Shown here: positions 1-29,672 of the stretch, piece by piece
How positions within the stretch are numbered: the stretch's first letter is position 1
How the letters are laid out: every line of letters begins with the position of its first letter
Assembly: GCF_027942865.1 (NCBI RefSeq)
Contig: NC_134527.1
Coordinates: forward strand, 3,312,476-3,376,475
Length of the DNA: 64,000 nt
Source: Odontesthes bonariensis
Lineage: Eukaryota > Chordata > Actinopteri > Atheriniformes > Atherinopsidae
Direction: 5' to 3'
Position numbers and translations under genes: made by a program
The notes under the pieces: generated by a model
Databases searched by the model: none
The model's input: only the letters and a program-made list of their open reading frames with translations
Told to the model about the DNA's origin: nothing

Positions 1-667
1 ATCTTATTTTACCTTAACCCTCATACCTGATTAATCTGATTAATTATCCCCACTCAATAATTCCACTTTGCATTCCATATTTTGAAAATACTGGCACCTA
101 AAGGCTTAAAATTTGGGCTAAAAAGTTCAAATTGGCATCTAAAGGGTTAATTTAAAAAAAATAATAATTGAAAACTTGGTAGTTATGATCAGAACTGAAG
201 TGGAAGAAAAGATTTATGAAAAAAAGTGGAAAAAAATTTAAATAAGATGTTTTTAGGTCGTTTTAAAAGAGGACAAAAATGTCCCTTTTCAGAAATGAAG
301 GAGTTTTTTTTTTCTACACAATGAAAAATTGCATTATATATGATGTGTTTGAAATTTGAAAAAATAGTCAAAAATGCACAACTGGACCAAATATGATGAG
401 TATCACTATCTACAGTGTGAAATTAGAGGAGAAAGTACACCCCAAGTGGACAAAAATGTCCCCCATCAGGGAGAAGGGTTAATCGATTTTGTTATATTTT
501 AATGGTTTCACTGTTTTATTTTATTTTTTTGTTTTTTACTTCGTCTTCTCTGTATTTATTACCTGCTGTAAACCGTAAGGATTGTCTGTAAAGGGCTGCA
601 TAAATACAGTACATTTACATTTATTAGAAAGATTTCAAACAGGTTATTTTTTTATCGTATTTTTCAG
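1..667. other. atp8b1: AT-rich intronic sequence upstream of the first visible atp8b1 exon
   Basis: I see no coding exon here. The stretch is AT-rich and ends in a T-rich tract and a TTTTCAG acceptor directly before the exon at 668. Human ATP8B1 has about 70 residues before the part homologous to that exon, so the start codon should lie outside the window. The open frames here are short and have no recognisable similarity. Confidence 0.6.
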
Positions 668-19914
<19,247 letters not shown>

Positions 19915-21045
19915 GCGCCGAGGCGGAGCGAAGCGGCGGCCGAGGAGGTTTTTAGAACGTGGGAGCGGCGAGCTGAAAGGGCGAACATCAGAAACGCCCC
20001 TGAAGCTGCTCGGGTCATGTGACAGACGACTCTAACGGAGCGCTTTCCAAAGTCTGCAGCCTCCCGTTCACCTTCATGCACAGACTCCCTGTTCGCTACG
20101 CAAAAACAGAAGAAGAAGAAAAACTCACCGAAGAAACGACCGCCGTCTCTGGGGTTAGATGCCGCGCAGCTCCTGTGGGGCTCACAATGTTCTTTAGCTC
20201 AGGATTTTTTTAGATGAAAGCCTTATTTTTAGTAAGTTCACCACCTGATGTGCTGTTATTTAACGACTAAGTTTTAGCTTCGTGTCCACAGAAATCTATA
20301 AACGATATTCCACTTAATCCCGTCGGAACGAACCAGATGAGACTTTGTTTGAGCCCAAACATTAAGGTGGGACGAAGCTAAACTTGTTTTAATGTTTTAT
20401 TCTAACCGGCGGTGGGGTGACGGACACCAGGCTTTAGGTGTTCAGCTGTTAAAGTGTCTTAATTTAAAAATAAGGTGCGTTTCTCCTGCTCTGCCCTGTC
20501 AAACCTGTCGTACTTAAGCACCAGTTCGAGTGGTATTGTCCTTTAAAATCTTCTGAACGGCTCCTTCTGTTGGTCCTGGACTTCACGTCCTGTTCTACGT
20601 TACATTCCCTCGTTCACAAACTTTTTTTTTACCATTTGTGGAATGAGAATTCAGCCGGTTGTAACAGCAGCTTTTGATTGCACCAGTCTCCTGTTTTCTT
20701 TCCATCCTTTTAAAAGTTCTTAAAAGCTAAATCACATGTTCCTTAAGTTAATTAAGATTTTCCGTTTGTTTTTTTTCTGTGTCTTTGGTTTGTTTACAGC
20801 TTACCTGAATGAGATGCTCGTCTTTTTGTCAGACCTGTTATCAGATGGAGGATATCTGGGAGACGGCATTGAGCCAAATGGATAATCGTTCTTATTCTGT
20901 TACTGATTCTTCTTCATGCTATTCTTACCGTATGTCTTTTATCGCTGAGTGAATGGTGGCAGGCGATCAACACTGCAGGTTGGTCTCTGTCACGTGATGC
21001 GGTTTTATCATGAGGTTATTAATAAAAGCCAGCGGCATATTTAAA
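19915..21045 (+). other. atp8b1: atp8b1 3' UTR with poly(A) signal
   Basis: From the stop the sequence stays free of repeats and is highly conserved in copies 2 and 3, as expected of exon-like UTR sequence. AATAAA at 21021-21026, about 1.1 kb after the stop, is the best poly(A) signal; the mRNA end itself cannot be read from sequence alone. Confidence 0.6.
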
Positions 21046-21146
21046 ACTCTGACTTTAGTCTCGTTTTTACGGCGCTGCAGGCACTGAATGTATCAACGGA
21101 AAGAGGAAACATTTTGGCTTCGAGAGCATAAAGTGTCAGAAAACAT

Positions 21147-21671
21147 GGGCTGTGTTCAAAACCGCATACTACATACTTCCATAACTCTGTAAACTTTAGC
21201 AACATTTGAAACATTTTCAGGTGAGAAAGTAGTCGTTTAGATCCCCAACGTGTTGAAAACCTGACAAAATACCGGCTGTTTACAATTTTGTTCCCACGAA
21301 TTCGGCGCTGCTAAAGCTAGCCGCAGTGAGCAACGCACTTCCGGTTATTTTCACAAAATAAAATACCCGTTGCCTTTTATCACAGGGAAAGCCATTACCA
21401 TACAATTGGTGCTTTTATTTTGAAAACAGGAAGTGAACCTACCCTCGTTGTAGCTAGCTTGACACTGCCGTTTTGACAGGAAATGACGATCGGCGACGTC
21501 ACGTTACGTTGCATCTTGGGTAGTTTGAGTACGAGTAGTAACCTCATGATGCATACCCAACATTTAGGAGAATCTAGTATGCATCCGGGAACTTCTCGCT
21601 GACTCAAACTCGCATACTAACTCAAAGTTAGTATGAGTAGTAGGAGAAGTATGCGGTTTGGAACACAGCCC
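21147..21671. mobile_element. MITE with GGGCTGTGTTC ends downstream of atp8b1
   Basis: Left end GGGCTGTGTTCAAAACCGCA, right end GCGGTTTGGAACACAGCCC. Same family as 14212-14829, shorter by an internal deletion. At the corresponding place unit 3 has one copy and unit 2 has two in inverted orientation. Confidence 0.75.
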
Positions 21672-22530
21672 TGGTCTCGCAGGCCTTTAGGTGCTCCTTA
21701 GCTCTTTGCATTCCTTCTGTTTTTGGGAGGTGCCAAATCGTTGATCTGGTCACCTCTAAAGCTTCAGCTGCCAGCTGGGCTCCTCCTTTTTGGATCCACA
21801 TCATTTTGTGATTATTTATTTAGATATTTAGGAAGTATGTGTGTGTATATATATATATGGCATATATTTATATAGGTGTATTGTAGTTGGGATATTTACA
21901 AACTCAAGAGTAGTTAAAAGGGAAACTAAAAAAGTATTGTACTTCTTCCCATTCCTTCGGGTGTTTTGTACTTTGTGATTTAATTTTTAATTTCTTTCTT
22001 TCTTTTGTATGTACAAATAGTTACATACATTTTCTTTTTTATACATGTTCAAAAATAAAAATCAATCGAATCTACTACAAAAATCGCTTGGAATCGGGCT
22101 CTTTTGAAGAGGAGAAATCTGTTTAATCTCTCTGGAATATATCGAGGAAACGGGCCGCATGTAATCGGTTGCATTGAAGCTGTGAAAAGGAGGATGAAGA
22201 GGCTGAAAGCCTTAACGCACTGTTGTCGTTAAACCAATGAAAATTAGAGCGGAAAGTCGGTGTTCTGATTGCATCCTGGCTGCTTCACTTTAAACTTTCT
22301 GTGATGTTCTCAACCAGCAAAACCTTCAAAAGCTTCCAGACCTGCCGGCAGCTGGAGTTGGAGGCTCAGTTTTTTACAGACCTGAAGATATGTCGGCGCC
22401 CTAAAAACTGCCACAAAGCTACAATATATTTGTGTTGATCAATTTGCTGGAATGTACATTTCCTTTTGTTTCTGTATTAATTCTCAACAAGCATGTCGGG
22501 TCCCCACGAAGTGAAAAGTGGAATATATTA
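21672..22530. other. Intergenic sequence with a LINE-type tail
   Basis: 21,900-22,075 (TTGTACTTCTTCCCATTCCT ... AAAAATAAAAATCAATCGAA) resembles the 3' end of a fish LINE. The remaining sequence (22,085-22,530) is conserved in units 2 and 3 but I recognise no gene in it. Confidence 0.45.
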
Positions 22531-23409
22531 GCGTTATTATCACGTTAACTTGTTAATTATTTCACGCCGATAAATATTTTATCGCGCTTTAACGTAGGTT
22601 TTTAATTAATTTATTTTTTTGGGGCTTTTGTGCCTTTAATGGATAGAAAAGTTCAGAGAGACAGGAAGCAGAGAGAGGGGGAACAACATGCAGCACAGGG
22701 CCGTCCGATGCGGGACTCGAACCAGCCGCAGCGAGGACTATAGCCTCTGTACATGGGGCGCCTGCTCAGCCCACTATGCCACGGACCCCCCCTGTTTTAT
22801 TATTTATTTCATTATTGTAAAAGTCTGTTGCTCACAGGCTTTTATTTTGTAAAAGTCTGTTGCTCACAGGCTTTTATTATTGTAAAAGTCTGCGGCTCAC
22901 AGGCTTTTATTTTGTAAAAGTCTGCTGCTGTCTGCTGTGGAACAGGAAAAGAAAGTAATCGGCGGATCCACCAAACATGGAGAAGGGTACGGAACTTTTA
23001 CTCGGCCATTTTCATGTTAAAGTTCTTCCAGACGGCGGAGTCGACAGAACCAAAGTCATCTGTAAACACTGCCAAGTTGAATTGTCTTCTCAGCGTAGTA
23101 GTTCCAGTCTAAAATATCACTTAAAGGCAAAACACACAACTGATAGCAGCAAGTCATTCAAGGAAACAGACAGTGGAGCGAGGCTTCTACATAAAAACTA
23201 CAGAAAGATGCTGATGTTAAAAGTGTGTTTGCACAACAAATGTTATGGCACTTTCATTCATATGGCAGCACATTTAGAATAAAGCTAAATGCTAAAAGCT
23301 ATACGCTACTTTTGGATTCATTTTTGGCATACAAATGCGATTAATCGTGATTAATCAGGGAAATCATGTGATTAATTAGATTAAAAGTTTGAATCGTTGC
23401 CCGGCCCTA
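22531..23409 (+). mobile_element. BED-finger hAT element, copy E4, with SINE insertion
   Basis: The left terminus is eroded (begins near GCGTTATTATCACG); the right ends GCCCGGCCCTA. The 101-codon BED frame is complete at 22977-23282, with a good start context (AAACATGG). Upstream lie repeated 31-bp units GTAAAAGTCTGTTGCTCACA-GGCTTTTATTT. A tRNA SINE occupies 22621-22791. Confidence 0.8.
22621..22791 (-). mobile_element. tRNA-derived SINE inside hAT E4
   Basis: On the minus strand it has an A box (TGGCATAGTGG) and a B box (GGTTCGAGTCCC) about 45 bp apart, then a tail ending CATTAAAGGCACAAAAGCCCC. Same SINE is full length in E10 (about 41651-41826) and E14 (about 55448-55618), and truncated in E5, E6, E7, E11 and E15. 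Not a tRNA gene. Confidence 0.75.
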
Positions 23410-23644
23410 GTTTCTAAATGTTCTTCCTGATTTTTCAGGCTCAAAACTCTGCTGCATTTACTGTGAAAGTGAAGCTTCTTTCCAAAGGGATTAAAAGAAG
23501 AATCGACCCGTGTTTTAACCATGAAGTCTGCTGTGAATCAGCTCCGACTCACTTGTTGTTCCCTCCCCTTCAGATCTGCAGCTCATGATGGGCGTAACCA
23601 ACAGAAAGTGAACCGACCGGCTCTGTTATCTGCACAGACACGTG

Positions 23645-23720
23645 ATTTATAGCTCAGAGCTCAGATAAGTTTCAGTTTTCAGGAAATAAAACTCAGTCAG
23701 TCGCTGATTTGAGAGGAGAA
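23645..23720 (+). promoter_or_regulatory. Putative TRIM-A promoter and 5' UTR
   Basis: Upstream of the start codon are an E-box-like CACGTG (about 23639-23644), a TTTATA (about 23647-23652) and an ISRE-like AGTTTCAGTTTT at 23669-23680, on the interferon-response pattern AGTTTCNNTTTC with one mismatch. The neighbouring GGAAATAAAACT (23682-23693) is the altered form of GGAAGTGAAACT present in TRIM-B and TRIM-C. Positions are predictions. Confidence 0.4.
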
Positions 23721-25373
23721 ATGGCGCAGAAAGGAGTTCAGCTGGACCGAGAAAGCTTCTCCTGTTCGATCTGCCTAGATCTGCTGAAGGATCCGGTGGC
23801 TATCGCCTGTGGACACAGCTACTGCATGAGCTGTATTAATGCCCACTGGGATGGAGAGGATCAGAAGGGGATCCACAGCTGCCCTCAGTGCAGGAAAACC
23901 TTCACACCGAGGCCTGTCCTGGAGAAAAACACCATGTTAGCAGCTTTAGTGGAGCAGCTGAAGAAGACTGGACTCCGTGCTGCTCCTGCTGATCACTGCT
24001 ATGCTGGAGCTGAAGATGTGGCCTGTGATTTCTGCTCTGGGAGGAAGCTGAAAGCCGTTAAGTCCTGTTTATCCTGTCTGGCCTCTTACTGCGAGGAACA
24101 CCTTCAGCCTCATTATGATTCAGCTCCACTCAGGAAACACAAGCTGGTGGAGCCCTCCAAGAAGCTCCAGGAGAACATCTGCTCTGTTCACGGTGAGGTG
24201 ATGAAGATTTTCTGCCGTACCGATCAGAAGTGCATCTGTTATCTCTGCTTAATGGATGATCATAAAGGCCACGACACAGTGTCAGCTGCAGCAGAAAGGA
24301 CTGAGAGGCAGAGAGAGCTGGAGGGGAGTCGGCAGCAGATCCAGCAGAGAATCCAGGACGCAGAGAAAAATGTGAAGCTGCTTCAGCAGGAGCTGGAGGC
24401 CATCGATCGCTCTGCTGATAAAACAGAGGAGCACAGCCAGAAGATCTTCGCCGAGCTGATCCGTCTCCTCCAGAAAAGAAGCTCTGATGTGAAGCAGCAG
24501 ATCAGATCCCAGCAGGAAGCCGAAGGGAGTCGAGTCAAAGAGCTTCAGGAGAAGCTGGAGCAGGAGATCACTGAGCTGAAGAGGAAAGATGCTGAGCTGA
24601 AGCAGCTCTCACACACAGAGGATCACAGCCAGTTTCTGCACAGCTGGCCCTCAGTGGCAGCACTCAGGGGGGCTACACACTCATCCAGCATCCAGATCCG
24701 TCCTCTGAGGCACTTTGAGGATGTGACAGCAGCTGTGTCAGAGCTCAGAGAGAAACTACAGGACATCCTGAGAGAGGAATGGGACAACATCTCACTGAGA
24801 GTCGCTGAAGTGGATGTTTTACTGTCAGAACCAACGAGCAGAGCTGGATTCTTAAGATATTCATGTGGAATCACACTGGATCCAAACACAGCACACAGAC
24901 AGCTGTTACTGTCAGAGGGGAACAGAAAAGTGACAGTAATGAATCAACCTCAGTCTTATTCTGATCATCCAGACAGATTCACTGAGTATCCTCAGGTCCT
25001 GAGCAGAGAGAGTCTGACTGGACGTTGTTACTGGGAGGTGGAGATGAGAGAGGGAGTTGATGTAGCAGTCGCATACAAGAACATCAGCAGAGCAGGATGG
25101 GGGACTGAATGTTTATTTGGATTTAATGACAAATCTTGGTCATTAGATTGTGACCCAGGCAGTTATACATTTAGGTACAACAACATTAAAACCTCCATCT
25201 CAGTTCCTCGGGCCTCCAGAGTGGGAGTGTACCTGGATCACAGAGCAGGTATTCTGTCCTTCTACAGCATCTCTGGAACCATGACTCTCCTCCACAGAGT
25301 GCAGACCACATTCACTCAGCCGCTCTGTGCTGGGATCGGGCTTTATTCTGGAGCCTCAGCAGAGTTTGTGTAA
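23721..25373 (+). CDS. TRIM-A: RING / B-box / coiled-coil / B30.2 protein, TRIM16/TRIM25-like fish TRIM (550 aa)
   Basis: Predicted cytosolic E3 ubiquitin ligase of the fish-expanded TRIM group usually annotated TRIM16-like, TRIM25-like or finTRIM. Single uninterrupted exon. Domains: RING 15-57 with full C3HC4 (C15, C18, C30, H32, C35, C38, C54, C57); B-box1 about 102-130; B-box2 about 154-184 (C154, H157, C173, C176, H181, H184); coiled coil about 188-300; PRY from about 378 (LDPNTAHRQLLLSEGNRKV) and SPRY to 548 (LSRESLTGRCYWEVEM, GVYLDHRAGILSFYS). I start at the ATG in GAGAAATGGCG, which matches both paralogues. All zinc ligands are present. RING loop residues 29-41 (IACGH, INAHW) differ from the other two (IPCGH, IKGHW). 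Likely antiviral by family; specific target unknown. Confidence 0.93.
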   Translation: MAQKGVQLDRESFSCSICLDLLKDPVAIACGHSYCMSCINAHWDGEDQKGIHSCPQCRKTFTPRPVLEKNTMLAALVEQLKKTGLRAAPADHCYAGAEDVACDFCSGRKLKAVKSCLSCLASYCEEHLQPHYDSAPLRKHKLVEPSKKLQENICSVHGEVMKIFCRTDQKCICYLCLMDDHKGHDTVSAAAERTERQRELEGSRQQIQQRIQDAEKNVKLLQQELEAIDRSADKTEEHSQKIFAELIRLLQKRSSDVKQQIRSQQEAEGSRVKELQEKLEQEITELKRKDAELKQLSHTEDHSQFLHSWPSVAALRGATHSSSIQIRPLRHFEDVTAAVSELREKLQDILREEWDNISLRVAEVDVLLSEPTSRAGFLRYSCGITLDPNTAHRQLLLSEGNRKVTVMNQPQSYSDHPDRFTEYPQVLSRESLTGRCYWEVEMREGVDVAVAYKNISRAGWGTECLFGFNDKSWSLDCDPGSYTFRYNNIKTSISVPRASRVGVYLDHRAGILSFYSISGTMTLLHRVQTTFTQPLCAGIGLYSGASAEFV

Positions 25374-25754
25374 AGTGAAATAAATGTATTTAGTCAGCTG
25401 GTTGCTGTGATGTTTGACTCACAGAAATATTCAAATCTAAACTTCTCTGAGCTCTAAACATCAGTGGGATCCTGGTGTCGGTGTGTCTGTATGTTGTTGT
25501 TTCTCTTCCACTTCATGGAGCCCAGCAGAGGAGTCAGCAGACCTTCCTTTATCACAGACTCTTTTCACATCTCATCACTGTGGAAATGGGAAAATAATCC
25601 TGGAGTTACGCTGACTTTGATTTTGTTCATTTGTTCAGGCTGTGTTTGAGAATAAAGGCGCTCAGGCCAAATATTCACTTTAAAGCTCCGTTTCTGTCTC
25701 ATATTCTGTGTTTATATTCATGTTTGAACATGTTTCAGTGAATCAATGCAGCTG
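25374..25754 (+). other. TRIM-A 3' UTR and poly(A) signal
   Basis: AATAAA at 25651-25656 follows a conserved 280-bp tail. TRIM-B and TRIM-C share it (AATAAA at 44756-44761 and 58513-58518) but have about 110 bp more just after the stop, which TRIM-A has lost. The small open frame at 25464-25649 is UTR, not a gene. Confidence 0.6.
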
Positions 25755-27415
25755 TTAACTCGCTAGTTATTTAACGCCGATACACATTAACGCATTTTTA
25801 AAATAAACATTTTTGTTGGGGCTTTTGTGCCTTTAATGGAAAGTTCAGAGAGACAGGAAGCAGGGGGCAGAGAGAGGGGGAACAACATGCAGCACAGGGC
25901 CGTCCGATGCGGGACTCGGACCGGCTGCAGCGAGGACTGTAGCCTCTGTACATGGGGCTGTTTTATTATTTATTTGATTATTGTAAAAGTCTGTTGCTCA
26001 CAGGCTTTTATTTTGTAAAAGTCTGTTGCTCACAGGCTTTTATTCTGTAAAAGTCTGTTGCTCACAGGCTTTTATTTTGTAAAAGTCTGCTGCTGTCTGC
26101 TGTGGAACAAGAAAAGAAAGTAATCGGCGGATCCACCAAACATGGAGAAGGGTACGGAACTTTTACTCGGCCATTTTCATTTTAAAGTTCTTCCAGACGG
26201 CGGAGTCGACAGAACCAAAGTCATCTGTAAACTCTGCCAAGTTGGGGCGCCGACTTGTGTTTATGCCGGTGGGTGCCCGTGGTTCCCAACTGGGGGTCGC
26301 GACCCACAGAAAGACCCGTTTGCATAAAACCTTGCTTTCCAATAATATAACCGTTTCATGAGTTGGTCACTTTATTTGTATGTGTAATAAATGTATCCTA
26401 TTTATTTTCCCTGCGAATGTCACATCAATATTTTACAATAAAATAGCCCATATTTGAATTGAAATTGATAATGAAATTAGGCCTACATTACAGTTGGCAA
26501 ACTCTTTTCTACAAAGCAACTTAAAAACATAATCACAACATGCACTGAATTGAACTGAAAATATATTTATACAAACTGAAACTTATACTCACGACTCGGA
26601 GACCGCATCCACTCAGATTCTTATACTTCTTTATTGGTCATACGTAGTACGTCTTCTTAAAATACACAGGGGTGCGTGCCGATGTAACCACGCAGCTACG
26701 GTAGCAGCCTCATAAGCCCATATCTTACATATCCCTTTTAAAAAAACAACAAAAAAGAAACCCCAAAGCAAAACAGTACATTCACCAATCATTAAGGTGC
26801 ATTAGGCTATTTAGGCTCTTTGCAGGTAAATAAATAACAAAACATAACGTGCTACTTCACAGCAGTAAAAAATGAAACATTCAGTTAATTAACCTATTCA
26901 AGTGAACGTAAAATTCAGGCATTCAAGTAAACTTCTCTTCATCGAGTCTTCATCGGTCTTTCCTCGGATCAACCATTATCGTATATTATGCTGATTGTGT
27001 CACTTCAATGCTCGGATTTTTCCGTGGGTGCTCATTAATCCCTGTGGGTGCCCGGGCTCCGAAGCACCCACGGGGAAACACAGCCAAGTTGAATTGTCTT
27101 CTCAGCGTAGTAGTTCCAGTCTAAAATATCACTTAAAGGCAAAACACACAACTGATAGCAGCAAGTCATTCAAGGAAACAGACAGTGGAGCGAGGCTTCT
27201 ACATAAAAACTACAGAAAGATGCTGATGTTAAAAGTGTGTTTGCACAACAAATGTTATGGCACTTTCATTCATATGGCAGCACATTTAAAATAAAACTAA
27301 ATGCTAAAAGTTATGCACTACTTTTGGATTCTGCATACAAATGCGATTAATCGTGATTAATCAGGGAAATCATGTGATTAATTAGATTAAAAGTTTTAAT
27401 CGTGGCCCGGCCCTA
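25755..27415 (+). mobile_element. BED-finger hAT element, copy E5, split by a later insertion
   Basis: Starts GTTAACTCGCTAG (left terminus eroded) and ends GCCCGGCCCTA. The BED frame begins at 26142 but is interrupted after VICKLCQV by 838 bp of foreign DNA and resumes at 27083. Four subterminal GTAAAAGTCTGTTGCTCACA units precede it, and a truncated SINE (25818-25957). Confidence 0.8.
26245..27082. mobile_element. Unclassified insertion inside hAT E5, 9-bp target duplication
   Basis: GCCAAGTTG is present on both sides (26236-26244 and 27083-27091) and only once in uninterrupted relatives, which proves the insertion. Near the ends TGTGTTTATGCCGGTGGGTG and the reverse complement of the right end, TGTGTTTCCCCGTGGGTG, are similar. 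Contains GTGGTTCCCAACTGGGGGTC, a common fish transposon motif. No transposase frame. Confidence 0.7.
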
Positions 27416-27637
27416 GTTTCTAAATGTTCTTCCTGATTTTTCAGGCTCAAAACTCTGCTGCATTTACTGTGAAAGTGAAGCTTCTTTCCAAAGGGATTAA
27501 AAGAAGAATCGACCCGTGTTTTAACCATGAAGTCTGCTGTGAATCAGCTCCGACTCACTTGTTGTTCCCTCCCCTTCAGATCTGCAGCTCATGATGGGTG
27601 TGACCAACAGAATGTGAACCGACCGGCTCTGTTCTCT
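27416..27637 (+). repeat. Orphan TRIM 5' flank (no TRIM body), 1
   Basis: Nearly identical to the 230 bp directly upstream of the TRIM genes (TTCTTCCTGATTTTTCAGGC ... GACCGGCTCTGTTCTCT) but continues into repeat R instead of the TRIM promoter. The small frame starting MKSAVNQLRL is in this flank and I do not call it a gene. Confidence 0.7.
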
Positions 27638-27829
27638 CACAGCCCTTTTACAGACAGCCGTTCCGCTTCCTATTCGCCCCATTATAAAAAATTTGGCTGC
27701 AGTTCAGTTGATTTTGTCTGGGGGCGCTGGCGAGCGAGTGCAGAATGACCATTGGCCATAGGGCTGGCGCTAATAACTCAAAAAAATGTCCCCGCTAGCG
27801 GCTGAAACCTGAAAATATTTAGAAAAAAC
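27638..27829 (+). repeat. Repeat R, truncated by hAT E6
   Basis: Begins CACAGCCCTTTTACAGACAG and includes GGGGGCGCTGGCGAGCGAGT. Present five times in the window, always directly after an orphan TRIM flank. Function and class unknown; full-length form is at 31438-32404. Confidence 0.6.
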
Positions 27830-29259
27830 TAGGGCTGGGCGAGTTAACTCGTTATTATCGCGTTAACTCGTTGGTTATTTTTTTAAACTTTGTTTATTGA
27901 GCTTTTTTAACTCGTTAGTTATTTTTTTATTTTTTTAAACTTTGTTTATTAAGCTTTTTTAACTCGTTCGTTATTTTTTTAAACTTTGTTTATTAAGCTT
28001 TTTTAACTCGTTAGTTATTTTTTTATTTTTTTAAACTTTGTTTATTAAGCTTTTTTAACTCGTTCGTTATTTTTTTAAACTTTGTTTATTAAGCTTTTTT
28101 AACTCGTTAGTTATTTGACGCCGATAAATATTTTATCGCGCATTAACGCAGTTTTTTTCAAATATAATTTTTTGGGGCTTTTGTGCCTTTAATGTAAAGT
28201 TCAGAGAGATAGGAAGCAGGGGGCAGAGAGAGGGGGAATGACATGCAGCACAGGGGCGTCCGATGCGAGACTATGTTGCCATTTCATAATTTTTGACAAC
28301 TTTTCTGGTGAGACGGGCTCTGTAATGGTACGATATACTTTGAATGAGTTGGTGTGATGCTACATGACATGAATTAAAACTATATTTCATGATAAAATGT
28401 GACATGAAGTGAGGTTAAATGAAACCATTTAATTACGGCCGGGTGAGTTAACTCGTTAATTATTTAACGAGTGCATTAACGCAGGTTTTTAATTTTTTTA
28501 AATTATTTTTTTAAATTATTTTTTGGGCCTTTTGTGCCTTTAATGGATAGGAAAGTTCAGAGACAGGAAGCAGGGAGCAGAGAGAGGGGGAACAACATGC
28601 GGCACAAGGCCGTCCGATGTGGGACTCGAACCAGCTGCAGCGAGGAATATATAGCCTCTTGTACATGGGGCTGTTTTATTATTTATTTTATTATTGTAAA
28701 AGTCTGTTGCTCACAGGCTTTTATTTTGTGAAAGTCTGTTGCTCACAGGCTTTTATTTTGTAAAAGTCTGCTGCTGTCTGCTGTGGAACAGGAAAAGAAA
28801 GTAATCGGCGGATCCACCAAACATGGAGAAGGGTACGGAACTTTCACTCGGCCATTTTCATTTTAAAGTTCTTCCAGACGGCGGAGTCGACAGAACCAAA
28901 GTCATCTGTAAACACTGCCAAGTTGAATTGTCTTCTCAGCGTAGTAGTTCCAGTCTAAAATATCACTTAAAGGCAAAACACACAACTGATAGCAGCAAGT
29001 CATTCAAGGAAACAGACAGTGGAGCGAGGCTTCTACATAAAAACTACAGAAAGATGCTGATGTTAAAAGTGTGTTTGCACAACAAATGTTATGGCACTTT
29101 CATTCATATGGCAGCACATTTAAAATAAAGCTAAATGCTAAAAGCTATACACTACTTTTGGATTCCTTTTGGGATTTTGCGTACACATGCGATTAATTGT
29201 GATTAATCAGGGAAATCATGTGATTAATTAGATTAAGTTTTAATCGTTGCCCAGCCCTA
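27830..29259 (+). mobile_element. Composite BED-finger hAT element, copy E6
   Basis: TAGGGCTGGGC starts it and GCCCAGCCCTA ends it, but it holds two heads: a first hAT start with a minisatellite, a partial SINE (about 28168-28262) and 170 bp of unknown DNA, then a second head at about 28437 (GGCCGGGTGAGTTAACTCG) with its own SINE piece. The complete 101-codon BED frame is at 28823-29128 (SLGHFHF variant). Confidence 0.7.
27863..28098 (+). repeat. Minisatellite of 44- and 52-bp units, 5 units
   Basis: Units begin TTAACTCGTTNGTTATTTTT and end AAGCTTTT; lengths run 44, 52, 44, 52, 44 bp, which sum exactly to the 236 bp. The 52-bp type has an extra ATTTTTTT. Derived from the left end of the hAT element. 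Confidence 0.9.
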
Positions 29260-29480
29260 GTTTTTAAATGTTCTTCCTGATTTTTCAGGCTCAAAACTCT
29301 GCTGCATTTACTGTGAAAGTGAAGCTTCTTTCCAAAGGGATTAAAAGAAGAATCGACCCGTGTTTTAACCATGAAGTCTGCTGTGAATCAGCTCCGACTC
29401 ACTTGTTGTTCCCTCCCCTTCAGATCTGCAGCTCATGATGGGTGTAACCAACAGAATGTGAACCGACCGGCTCTGTTCTC
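29260..29480 (+). repeat. Orphan TRIM 5' flank, 2
   Basis: Same module as 27416-27637, joined to a truncated repeat R (29481-29672). The pair with the following hAT element forms the second block of a local tandem repeat of roughly 1.85-1.96 kb. Confidence 0.7.
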
Positions 29481-29672
29481 CACAGCCCTTTTACAGACAG
29501 CCGTTCCGCTTCCTATTCGCCCCATTATAAAAAATTTGGCTGCAGTTCAGTTGATTTTCTCTGGGGGCGCTGGCGAGCGAGTGCAGAATGACCATTGGCC
29601 ATAGGGCTGGCGCTAATAACTCAAAAAAATGTCCCCGCTAGCGGCTGAAACCTGAAAATATTTAGAAAAAAC

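Noticed and set aside
22621-22791. tRNA gene on the minus strand
   Set aside because: A and B boxes are there, but no tRNA fold or anticodon arm is evident and the tail and multi-copy nesting fit a SINE.
23634-24889. Minus-strand frames inside the TRIM genes
   Set aside because: Antisense shadows; sense codons show the full TRIM domain order.
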